From: JAVVHH01 sp963848035
Lineage (GTDB): Bacteria; Pseudomonadota; Alphaproteobacteria; Acetobacterales; Acetobacteraceae
NCBI GenBank assembly: GCA_963848035.1
Contig: CAWKCD010000001.1
Location: forward strand, 3,472,001-3,536,000
Reading direction: 5' to 3'
Length of the DNA: 64,000 nucleotides
The position numbers and the translations under genes are program-made. This document shows positions 27,085 to 35,675 of this stretch, piece after piece. Positions within the stretch are counted from its first letter, which is position 1. Each line of letters begins with the position of its first letter. The notes under the pieces are model-generated. The model made no database searches, was not told the DNA's origin, and worked only from the letters and a program-made list of their open reading frames with translations.

Positions 27085-27105
27085 CTCTCTCCCGGGCGGA
27101 GAGGG
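27085..27105. repeat. CTCTCCC/GGAGAGG hairpin between lolD and dnaE
   Basis: TCTCTCCC and GGAGAGG face each other across a short GGGC loop immediately after the lolD stop. It is the shortest member of the three similar intergenic hairpins in this window. No T-run follows. Confidence 0.5.
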
Positions 27106-27119
27106 ACTATATTGGAATC

Positions 27120-30100
27120 GTGAAGCCCGATTCGTTCGTCCATCTCCGTGTCCACTCCGCCTATTCGCTCAGCGAAGGGGCGATAAAGCCGGACAAGATC
27201 GCCACGCTCGCGAAGGCGGACGGCATGCCCGCGGTCGGGATCGCCGATACCGGCAATCTGTTCGGCGCGCTGGAGTTCAGCCAGGACCTGTGTCGGCAAG
27301 GGCGTCCAGCCGATCATCGGATGCCAGGTTTCGCTCACGCGGACCGATAATCCGTTGCTCGCGCCGGACCCGATCGTGCTGCTCGCGCAGGATGAGGCGG
27401 GGCTCGCCAATCTGCGGATGCTGTCGTCGACCGGCTTCCTCGAATCGGATCCGTCCAACCCGCATATCCCGCTTGCCAAGCTGCTCGACCACGCCGCCGG
27501 GCTGATCCTGCTCACCGGCGGCACGCGCGGCCCGATCGCGCGCATGCTCGCGGAGGGGCGGATGCCCGACGCAGAGGCGATGCTGGCCCGGCTGGCGGAA
27601 GCGTTTCCGGGGCGCTGCATGATGGAGCTGCACCGGCACGGGCTCGCGATCGAGAAGGCGGTGGAGCCGGCGCTGGTTTCGCTGGCCGATACGCTGCGCT
27701 TGCCGCTGGTCGCGACCAACGAGTGCTTCTTCGCGACGCGGGACATGCACGAGGCGCACGACGCGCTGCTTTGCATCGCCGAGGGACGGACGGTGGCGGA
27801 GCAGAACCGCCGCCGGGTCACCGCGGAGCATTGGTTCAAGCCGGCGGCGGCGATGCGGGCGCTGTTCGCCGACTTGCCGGACGCGTGCGACAACACGCTG
27901 GCGGTGGCGCGGCTTTGCGCGGTCATGGCCGAGAGCCGCAAGCCGTTGCTGCCGGTGAGCCCCAAGGTGCATGCCGGGCAGACGGAGGAGGCGACGGTGC
28001 GGGCGATGGCCGTCGAGGGCCTGGCGCGGCGGATGGACGCGATGGCGGCCGACGCAGCGACGCGCGAGCGCTACGCGACGCAGCTCGAGTACGAACTCGG
28101 CGTCATCGCCGGGATGGGCTTTCCCGGCTACTTCCTGATCGTCGCCGACTTCATCCAGTGGGCGAAGTCGCAGGGCATCCCGGTGGGGCCGGGCCGTGGC
28201 TCGGGCGCGGGCTCCGTCGTCGCCTGGGCGCTGACCATCACCGATCTCGACCCGCTGCGCTGGGGCCTGCTGTTCGAGCGCTTCCTCAACCCGGAACGCG
28301 TCTCGATGCCGGACTTCGACATCGATTTCTGCCAGGACCGGCGCGACGAGGTGATCGATTACGTGCGCCGCGAGTATGGCGGCGACCGGGTGGCGCAGAT
28401 CATCACCTTCGGCAAGCTGCAGGCGCGCGCCGCGGTGCGCGACGTTGGCCGTGTGCTCGGGCTGCCGTTCGGGCAGGTCAACCGTGTCGCCGAGCTGATC
28501 CCGAACAACCCGGCCAAGCCCGTGACGCTGAAGGAAGCCGTCGACGGCGAGCCGCGGCTGCAGGAGATGCGCGACACGGACGAGTTGATCCGGCGCTTGA
28601 TCGAGGTCGCGCTCCAACTCGAGGGCCTCTACCGCCATGCCTCGACCCATGCCGCGGGTCTGGTCATCGGCGACCGCCCGCTGGTCGAGCTGGTGCCGCT
28701 GTATCGCGATCCGAAAGCGGACACGCTCGTCACCCAATACTCGATGAAATACGTCGAGCAGGCCGGGCTGGTGAAATTCGACTTCCTTGGCCTGACGACG
28801 CTCACCATCCTGCAGCGCGCGCAGGCGATCCTGGCCGGGCTCGGCACCCCCGTCGATCTCGACGCCATCCCGCTGGACGACCCGGCGACCTACGAGATGC
28901 TGTCGCGCGGGGACGCCGGCGGGGTGTTCCAGTTTGAAGGCCAGGGCATGCGCGACGTGCTCAAGCAGATGCGGCCGAACCGGCTCGAGGACCTGATCGC
29001 CGCCGGCGCGCTGTATCGGCCGGGCCCGATGGCCAACATCCCCGATTACTGTCGGCGCAAGCATGGCGAGGAATGGAAGGCGCCGCATCCGGAGCTCGAA
29101 GGCATCCTGGGCGAGACCTATGGGATCATGGTCTACCAGGAACAGGTGATGCAGATCGCCCAGAAGATGGCGGGCTACAGCCTGGGCGCCGCCGACCTGT
29201 TGCGCCGCGCGATGGGCAAAAAGATCCGCGCCGAGATGGAGCAGCAGCGCCAGATTTTCACCAAGGGCGCGACCGAACGGGGCATTCCGAAAGCGAAGGC
29301 CGACGAGGTCTTCGACCTCATGGCGAAGTTCGCGGACTACGGCTTCAACAAGAGCCACGCCGCGGCGTATGCGCTGGTGTCGTATCAAACGGCCTGGATG
29401 AAGGCGAACCACAAGGTGGCGTTCCTCGCCGCCTGCATGGATCTGGCGCTCAGCAACACCGACAAGATCGCCGCCCTGCGGCAGGAAGCGCAGCGCATGG
29501 GCGTGACCGTCCTGCCGCCCGACATCAACCGGTCGGACGCGCGGTTCAAAGTCGAGACGGTCGAGGGCAAGCAGTGCATCCGCTACGCGCTGGCGGCGAT
29601 CAAGAAGGTCGGGCGCGAGGCGATGGAGGCGCTGGTCTCAGGGCGTGGCGACAAGCCATTCAGCGACCTGGCGGAGTTCGCGGCCCGGGTCGATCCGCGC
29701 CAGCTCAACAAGATGCAACTCGAGAACCTCGCGCGCGCGGGGGCTTTCGACTCGCTGCATGCCAACCGGCAGCAGGTGCTCGCGGGCGCCGAACTGATCT
29801 TGCGCCGGGCTCAGGCCGAGGCGGAGGAGGCGTCCACGGGCCAGACCGGCCTGTTCGCCGGCGCCGGTGCGCCCGACTCGCTGCGGTTGCCGAACACGCC
29901 GGATTGGCCGGAGATGGAGCGGCTCGGCTACGAGGCGGACGCGGTCGGGTTCCATCTCACGTCCCATCCGCTCGACAGTTATTTGCCGTTGCTCAAGCGG
30001 CTCGGCGTCGTGGCGTCGAAGGATCTGGAGACCCGCGCGCAGGCTGGCGCCACGCGCGTGAAGGTCGCGGGTTGCGTGATCGCGTCGAAGGAGCGCTCGA

Positions 30101-30534
30101 CCCGCACCGGCAGCCGCATGGCTTGGATCCGCCTGTCGGACGGCGGCGGCAGCTTCGAGGTGACGCTGTTCAGCGAGGTGCTGAATGGCGCGCGCGACGT
30201 GCTGAAGTCGGGCGGGGCCGTGTTGATGTCGGTGGAGCTCAAACTCGAGGGCGACAACCTGCGGATCACCGCCGCCGACTGCATGTCGCTGGAGAAAGCG
30301 GCCAGCGCCGCGGGCGCGGGTATGCGGATCTGGCTCGACCGCACCGAGGCGGTGCCGCATATCCGCGGCATTCTCGCGCGCGGCGACCGGGGCCGCGGCA
30401 CCGTGACGCTGGTGCCGCGACTAGATACGGAACGCGAGGTGGAGATCACCTTGCCGGGCCGCTTCCAGGTGACGCCGAGGCTCGCGCAGGCGATCAAGGC
30501 GCTCCCCGGCGTCGAGCGCGTCGAGGAGATCTAG
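27120..30534 (+). CDS. dnaE: DNA polymerase III alpha subunit, interrupted by a one-base frameshift near the 5' end
   Basis: This is the replicative polymerase, about 1137 aa when joined. The first 58 codons from GTG 27120 encode the PHP start (FVHLRVHSAYSLSEGAIKP). The remainder carries the palm motif PDFDIDFCQDRRDEVIDYV at about residue 397, with catalytic Asp residues, then KFDFLGLTTLTIL, helix-hairpin-helix and a C-terminal OB fold. The frame changes at 27291-27297: CTG TGT CGG CAA should be CTG TGT GGC AAG (Cys-Gly-Lys-Gly-Val-Gln-Pro), so one C (27294) is extra. dnaE is essential, so a sequence error is the simplest reading unless another copy exists. Confidence 0.92.
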
Positions 30535-31826
30535 GGCGTTTCGGCGGCCCGCGAGGTGATCATCGCGCCGTAAACCAGGTCTTGCACCTGTTCGCGGTAA
30601 TACTTGCGCAAATCGCCCGGCGCCGCGGTGCCGTACACCACCAGCAATCCCTCGCGGGGATCGGCGAAATAGCCGGTGCCGTTGGCGCCGTTCCAGGAAT
30701 ACTCGCCGACGCTGCCCGCCACCGCCGCCAATCCCGGCGCGACCCGGACGGCGACGCCGAGGCCGAACCCGTAGCCGTCGCGATGCGGCTCCACTTTCGC
30801 GACGTTGTTCTTGATCGAGGGCGTGAGCTGGTTGCTGGTCATCAGGCTGACCGTGTGCGGGCTCAGGATGCGCGTGCCGTCCAGCGCTCCGCCATTGAGC
30901 AGCATCTGTCCGAAGCGGAGGTAGTCCGGCACGGTGCCAAGCGAGCAGCCGCCGCCACACTCGAATTTCGCATCCTCCTCGACGGCGGGAATGTGCTGCG
31001 GCTTACCGGTCAGCGGATCGGTGGGGAACGGGTGCGCCGTCCGTTCGCGCATCGCCGCATCGAGGTGAAAGCCGGTGTCCTTCATGCCCAGAGGCTGCCA
31101 GATCGTCTGCCTGAGGTAGTCGCTGAGCTTGCCGCCCGTCACCTTCTCGAGCACGGCGGCGAGCGCGTCGAACAACTCGCTGTATTCCCAGGTCGTGCCG
31201 GGTTGGTAGGCGAGTGGCAGCTTGCTGATGGTGTCCATGAAGACCGCGCTCGTCTCCATGCGATGCAGCACGTTGCCGGACGGCCATTGGGCGCTGACCG
31301 GGCTGCCGCCGTCGGCGCGGCCGCCATAGGTGAGGCCGGAGGTGTGGCGCATCAGATCCTGGATCGTGATCGGACGCGCCTGCTTCTCCAGGGTGAGCGT
31401 GCCATCTGCGGCTGGAACGCCAACCTTCATCTCGGCGACGGAAGGAAAGTAGGTCTCGAGCTTGCTGAATAGTGGCAGCTTGCCCTGTTCGGTGAGCGCC
31501 AGGGCGCCGACGGCAACCATCGGCTTGGTCATCGAGGCGAGGCCGAAGATGCTGTCGATCTGCATGGGCGCGCCGTTCGAGGGGTCGCGGACGCCGAATG
31601 CCTTGAGGTAGACGAGCTTGCCGTCGCGGGCGATTCCGACGACCGCGCCGGGCACGCGCTTGGCCGCGATCTCGCGGCTGAAGAACGCGTCGATCCGCGC
31701 CAGCCGATCCGCGGAGAACCCGGCGGCCTCGGCCGTGGTCGACGGCAGCGGCGCTTCGGCGGCAAAGGCTGGCGTGCCGATCAGGATAGCCGCGCAGGCG
31801 GTCATCATCGCTCTGGCAAGTCTCAC
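30531..31826 (-). CDS. Serine hydrolase, beta-lactamase class C / esterase family, exported
   Basis: From GTG 31826, preceded by GGAGGA four bases upstream, the protein is 431 aa. It has a signal peptide (MMTACAAILIGTPAFA, cleavage near AFA-AEA). The catalytic Ser-x-x-Lys is SMTK at 98-101 and the Tyr motif is YSE (Y215) instead of the usual YxN. A Cys pair in FECGGGCS may form a disulfide. The family includes periplasmic esterases, DD-peptidases and class C beta-lactamases, and the substrate is not evident. Its TAG stop and the dnaE stop read the same CTAG from opposite strands. Confidence 0.88.
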   Translation of the reverse strand: MRLARAMMTACAAILIGTPAFAAEAPLPSTTAEAAGFSADRLARIDAFFSREIAAKRVPGAVVGIARDGKLVYLKAFGVRDPSNGAPMQIDSIFGLASMTKPMVAVGALALTEQGKLPLFSKLETYFPSVAEMKVGVPAADGTLTLEKQARPITIQDLMRHTSGLTYGGRADGGSPVSAQWPSGNVLHRMETSAVFMDTISKLPLAYQPGTTWEYSELFDALAAVLEKVTGGKLSDYLRQTIWQPLGMKDTGFHLDAAMRERTAHPFPTDPLTGKPQHIPAVEEDAKFECGGGCSLGTVPDYLRFGQMLLNGGALDGTRILSPHTVSLMTSNQLTPSIKNNVAKVEPHRDGYGFGLGVAVRVAPGLAAVAGSVGEYSWNGANGTGYFADPREGLLVVYGTAAPGDLRKYYREQVQDLVYGAMITSRAAETP

Positions 31827-31960
31827 ATTTTCCTCCGTCTTGTTGCTGGCCGTGATTTGAAGCCCGCTTCGCGCGGGGTGCAACCACGTGCCGCCGTATT
31901 ACCGGCACGAACTCGCCACAGTGCTCGGCTGTTATGGGATTGGTAGAGAGGTGTCACACC

Positions 31961-32098
31961 ATGAGAAGAGCCATCTTGATGTTGGTATTGCTCGCGACGA
32001 CGCTGCCGATCGCCGGCTGCATCGTCGCCCCGTATCCGGGCTATGGGTATGGTTACGGACGGGGCGGCTGCTACTGGCACCCTTATCGCTGCTACTGA
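31961..32098 (+). CDS. Tiny lipoprotein, 45 aa, Gly/Tyr-rich
   Basis: The ORF begins MRRAILMLVLLATTLPIAGC: a basic start, a hydrophobic core and a lipobox LPIAGC with the lipidated Cys at residue 20. The mature part is about 26 residues with repeated Gly-Tyr and three Cys/Trp/His-rich positions (PGYGYGYGRGG, CYWHPYRCY). Similar short PGYGYGYG lipoproteins of unknown role are widespread in proteobacteria. An AGAGAGG purine stretch lies just upstream. It is convergent with uvrC. Confidence 0.7.
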   Translation: MRRAILMLVLLATTLPIAGCIVAPYPGYGYGYGRGGCYWHPYRCY

Positions 32099-32143
32099 GC
32101 CCGGTCCGGGTCTCGAAACGGTGCGATCCGCTTCGGCCTTGCG

Positions 32144-34021
32144 TCAGCCGGGGTGGAACCATTGATAGACGCGGCGCGCGGTCTCGCGGTTGATGCCGGG
32201 CGCCGCTTCGAGGTCGGTCAGGCCGGCCTGTTTGACGCCGCGGGCCGAACCGAAGTGATTGAGCAGCGCCCGCTTGCGCGCTGCACCCACGCCGGGCACC
32301 TCGTCCAACTCGCTGGTGACCAGCGCCTTGCTGCGGCTGGCGCGGTGCGTCGTGATCGCGAACCGGTGCGCCTCGTCGCGGATGCGCTGGAGATAATAGA
32401 GGACGGGATCGCGCGGCGGCAGCTGGAACGGCTCGCGGCCGGGCACGTGGAACCACTCGCGCCCGGCGTCCCGGTCCGGCCCCTTCGCGATCGCGACGAC
32501 CGGGATTTGGTGCATGCCGAGATCCTGCAGGATCCCACGCACGGCTGAGAGTTGGCCGGCGCCGCCATCGATCAGCAGCAGGTCGGGCAGGATCGGCGCG
32601 GCGCCTTCGCCGGCGTCGCTCGCGGCCTGCTCGCGGAGGGCTCGGGCGAACCGCCGGTCCAGCACCTCGCGCATCATCGCGAAGTCGTCGCCGGGCGTGA
32701 TCGGCCCGCGGATCGAGTATTTGCGGTAGGCGTTTTTCTGGTAACCCTCCGGCCCGGCCACCACCATCACGCCATACGCGTTGGCACCCATGATGTGGCT
32801 GTTGTCGTAGCACTCGATCCGCTCGGGCAGGGAAGGGAGCTCGAACAGTGCGGCGACGCCTTCCAGCAGCTTCTGCTGGCCGGCGCTTTCCGCCATGCGG
32901 CGTTCGAGCGCCTCGCGCGCATTGGTCGCGGCGTGCAGCACCACCGCCCGCTTCTCGCCCCGCGCCGGCACGGAGATCGCGACCTTTCGGCCGGCCTTCA
33001 GCGACAGCGCCTCGGCCAGCAGGTCCTGCTCCGGTACCGAATGGCTCAGCAACACGCAGCCCGGCGGCGGCTTGTCGTCGTAGAACTGCGCCAGGAACGC
33101 GGCCAGCACCGCCTCGGTCTCCATATCGCGCGCATGGGTCGGGAAAAAGGCCCGGTTGCCGTTGTTGTTGCCGCCGCGGACGAAGAACACCTGCACGCAG
33201 GTCTGCCCGCCGATCTGATGCGCGGCGACGATGTCGGCTTCGGTCAGGCTCGCCGGGTTGACCACGCCGGTGCCCTGGACATGGGTCAGGCCGCGGATCC
33301 GGTCCCGCACTGCCGCGGCGCGTTCGAACTCGAGGTTCTCGGCCGCGGTCTCCATCTCGCGCGCCAACTCGCGCTGCACATCGTTGGCCTTGCCGCCGAG
33401 GAATGCCTTCGCCTGGTCGACATAGTGCGCATATTCAGCCTCACTGACCCGGCCTACGCAGGGCGCGGAGCAGCGTTTGATCTGATGCAGCAGGCAGGGC
33501 CGGGCCCGGCTGGCGAACACCGTGTCCTGGCACGAGCGCAGCAGGAACACGCGCTGCATCGCGGTCACCGTCTGGTTTACCGCCCAGGCGGAGGCGAACG
33601 GTCCGTAATAGCTGCCCTTGCGCGCTCGCGCGCCGCGATGCTTGGCGATCTGCGGATAGGCATGATCCTCGGTCAGCATCAGCCACGGGTAGCTCTTGTC
33701 GTCACGCAGGACGATGTTGAACCGCGGCTTGAGCCGCTTGATCAGATTGGCCTCGAGCAGCAGCGCTTCGGCCTCGGTGTGCGTGGTCACGATCTCCATC
33801 GCGACTGTCTCGTGCACCATCCGGCGCAGCCGCTCTGGCAGGCGCGCCATCTGCGTGTAGCTGGTCACCCGCTTCTTGAGGCTGCGCGCCTTGCCGACGT
33901 AGAGCGCTTCGCCCTTGCCATCGAGCATCCGATACACGCCGGGGCTCATCGGCATGGTGGTCAGGGCGCGCTCGATCACGCTGACGCCCTTTTCGGGGAG
34001 GGGTGCTTCGATCTCGGTCAT
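32144..34021 (-). CDS. uvrC: Excinuclease ABC subunit C
   Basis: UvrC makes the two incisions flanking a DNA lesion in nucleotide excision repair. It is 625 aa. The GIY-YIG-type N-terminal nuclease shows SPGVYRMLDGKGEALYVGKA. A Cys-rich block (CLLHQIKRCSAPCVG) follows, then the UVR domain (ENLEFERAAAVRDRI). The RNase H-like nuclease has CYDNSHIMGANAYGVMVV and LLIDGGAGQLSA, and the helix-hairpin-helix end has DEVPGVGAARKRALLNHFGS. ATG 34021 gives MTEIEAPLPEKG. The 228-bp upstream region is AT-richer than the surroundings. Confidence 0.95.
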   Translation of the reverse strand: MTEIEAPLPEKGVSVIERALTTMPMSPGVYRMLDGKGEALYVGKARSLKKRVTSYTQMARLPERLRRMVHETVAMEIVTTHTEAEALLLEANLIKRLKPRFNIVLRDDKSYPWLMLTEDHAYPQIAKHRGARARKGSYYGPFASAWAVNQTVTAMQRVFLLRSCQDTVFASRARPCLLHQIKRCSAPCVGRVSEAEYAHYVDQAKAFLGGKANDVQRELAREMETAAENLEFERAAAVRDRIRGLTHVQGTGVVNPASLTEADIVAAHQIGGQTCVQVFFVRGGNNNGNRAFFPTHARDMETEAVLAAFLAQFYDDKPPPGCVLLSHSVPEQDLLAEALSLKAGRKVAISVPARGEKRAVVLHAATNAREALERRMAESAGQQKLLEGVAALFELPSLPERIECYDNSHIMGANAYGVMVVAGPEGYQKNAYRKYSIRGPITPGDDFAMMREVLDRRFARALREQAASDAGEGAAPILPDLLLIDGGAGQLSAVRGILQDLGMHQIPVVAIAKGPDRDAGREWFHVPGREPFQLPPRDPVLYYLQRIRDEAHRFAITTHRASRSKALVTSELDEVPGVGAARKRALLNHFGSARGVKQAGLTDLEAAPGINRETARRVYQWFHPG

Positions 34022-34078
34022 TCAGTCAGGTCAGTGGTTGGATGGATCGCACGGTGCCGTGAAACCATCCACGGTTCC

Positions 34079-34087
34079 TGTGGATAA
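34079..34087. promoter_or_regulatory. DnaA-box consensus (TGTGGATAA) upstream of uvrC
   Basis: TGTGGATAA is the exact complement of TTATCCACA. It lies 58 bp before the uvrC start, in the 34022-34249 intergenic region. One box alone does not define an origin. The rest of that region holds a GCTTTTTAAGC-type hairpin and an AT-rich stretch. Confidence 0.4.
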
Positions 34088-34249
34088 TCCTGTGGGCTGG
34101 TTCGGGACTTCAGGTACAGGGTCGAGCATTTACAGGGTTCCGCTCTGATTGCCTGCTTTTTAAGCAAGCGTATAACCCATTGATTTTGCAATTGAACGGT
34201 CTAACTCTTTGACAATCCGATGAACGTTCGTCGAATGCTTGCTGAAAAC

Positions 34250-34657
34250 TCAGGGGTTTGGGTAAATCGGTGGACGAAGCGCAGTTTGCCTCCTTTCCAC
34301 CTCGACTCCGACCGCCACCATATCGGCGAACACGTCAAGCTTCTCGACCCGGATTCTCGCGAGCAGGACTCTTTGGTCAACCAGACACTCCGCGGCGATG
34401 CGCTCGGCGAGCGTCTCTACGAGGTTGATATGGCGCGCCGTCGCCACGTGTCGAACCCGGTTCGCCACCGCTTCGTAGTCGACGACGTGCTCTAGGCGAT
34501 CTGTGGCGGGCGGGTGATCCACGACCCCGAGATCGACGTTGATGCGGATGCGTTGCCGCGCGCCATGCTCGTGCGGATAGACGCCGATGCTGGCATCCAC
34601 AACGAGGTCGCGCAGGAAGACATGACGCAGTCCCGCGTCCGCGTCGGCGATCCGCAT
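34250..34657 (-). CDS. folB: Dihydroneopterin aldolase-like protein
   Basis: FolB makes 6-hydroxymethyl-dihydropterin in folate synthesis. The 135-aa protein has VFLRDLVVDASIGVYPHEHG (the family's Ile-Gly-x-x-x-x-E region), VDYEAVANRVRH and NLVETLAERIA, whose Glu contacts the pterin. It fits a T-fold of about 120 aa plus short tails. It starts 11 bp after a FolM-like reductase, so the two probably form a pteridine operon. An epimerase activity on related pterins is also possible for this family. Confidence 0.86.
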   Translation of the reverse strand: MRIADADAGLRHVFLRDLVVDASIGVYPHEHGARQRIRINVDLGVVDHPPATDRLEHVVDYEAVANRVRHVATARHINLVETLAERIAAECLVDQRVLLARIRVEKLDVFADMVAVGVEVERRQTALRPPIYPNP

Positions 34658-34668
34658 CCTACTCGTCC

Positions 34669-35463
34669 CTATTCTTCAATTCGGGTCTGGTCTGGCCGGC
34701 TTGGCGACCATTGCAGATGTTGCCCGCCATCCAACGCGATCATCTGCCCGGTCATTGCCGGCAACAGCAAGATCGCGATCACGGCGCGCGCGATCTCCTC
34801 GGGGCTGGTGCCGCGCCGCAGCGGCACACTCTGGCACTGGCGCTGGAACTGCTCCGCGGTCTGCCGCGGACTGGGCAGGGCCGGCCCGGGCCCGATCGAG
34901 TTCACCCGGATGCGTGGCGCGAGTGCCAAGGCCATCTGCTGGGTCAGCGCCCACAGCCCGGCTTTCGCCACCGAATAGGAGATGAAGTGCGGGGTGAGCG
35001 ACCAAACCCGCTCATCGAGCATGTTGATGATCAATCCTTCGGCGGCCTTCGGCAGGCTGCGCGCCATCGACTGCATCAGGACGAACGGCGCGCGCAGATT
35101 CGGCTCGATGTGCTGGTCCCAACTGGCGCGCGTCGCGTCATCCCACTCGTCGCGTTCGAAGGTGCTGGCATTGTTGACCAGCACGCCGACCGGACCCAGG
35201 GCGCGCTCGGCACGCTCGACCAGGAGAGCCGTTTCCGCCTCGACCATCAGGTCGGCCTGGAGCACGGATGCGGCGCCGCCGGATCGCACGATCTCCGCGG
35301 CCAAATCGTCCGCGGCGTCCCGGCTGCGATTGCAATGGATAGCGATGGCAAACCCGGCTTCGGCCAGGCCGAGGCAAATCGCTCGGCCGAGGCGGACCGC
35401 GCCGCCGGTCACGAGAGCGGTCCGCGGCAGAGCCGGCGGCAGCATCGCGGATGTCAGGAGCAT
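34669..35463 (-). CDS. SDR family oxidoreductase, FolM/pteridine reductase-like
   Basis: This NAD(P)H-dependent short-chain dehydrogenase has the cofactor motif TGGAVRLGRAI, NNAS, and a Tyr-x-x-x-Lys active site (YSVAK). The TGxxxRLG form of the glycine motif and the downstream folB point to a pteridine or dihydromonapterin reductase rather than a fatty-acid or sugar enzyme. Residues after the active site include a Pro-rich GPGPALPSPRQ loop. Three starts are possible (35496, 35463, 35445) and none has a strong RBS; I chose the middle ATG, 35463. Function is by homology and context only. Confidence 0.8.
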   Translation of the reverse strand: MLLTSAMLPPALPRTALVTGGAVRLGRAICLGLAEAGFAIAIHCNRSRDAADDLAAEIVRSGGAASVLQADLMVEAETALLVERAERALGPVGVLVNNASTFERDEWDDATRASWDQHIEPNLRAPFVLMQSMARSLPKAAEGLIINMLDERVWSLTPHFISYSVAKAGLWALTQQMALALAPRIRVNSIGPGPALPSPRQTAEQFQRQCQSVPLRRGTSPEEIARAVIAILLLPAMTGQMIALDGGQHLQWSPSRPDQTRIEE

Positions 35464-35611
35464 TGATCGATGTCGAATGGCATGCCGGCCGAACATGGCG
35501 AATTACGGGCCGCACGCAAGCCTTGAGGACTGCGCCGTCCATCATTGATGAAACCAGTCTTGAAATGGCGACTATTCGAAATTGCTGCGACGGATGATTG
35601 AAATAAAACTC

Positions 35612-35631
35612 TTTCATTGTCGGCAATGAAA
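35612..35631. promoter_or_regulatory. Perfect 8-bp palindrome in the divergent SDR / kinase intergenic region
   Basis: TTTCATTG and CAATGAAA flank TCGG, 45 bp before the histidine kinase start and in an AT-rich region shared with the divergent SDR gene. Position and symmetry fit a dimeric regulator's operator or a short hairpin. The regulator is not identified. Confidence 0.45.
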
Positions 35632-35675
35632 AATGTAACTAGAGATCAGTGATATTATAAAGAGCTACTTTGTCG

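Noticed and set aside
34022..34249. A chromosomal replication origin upstream of uvrC
   Set aside because: Only one consensus DnaA box is present, with no box cluster and none of the usual origin neighbours; reported only as a low-interest motif.
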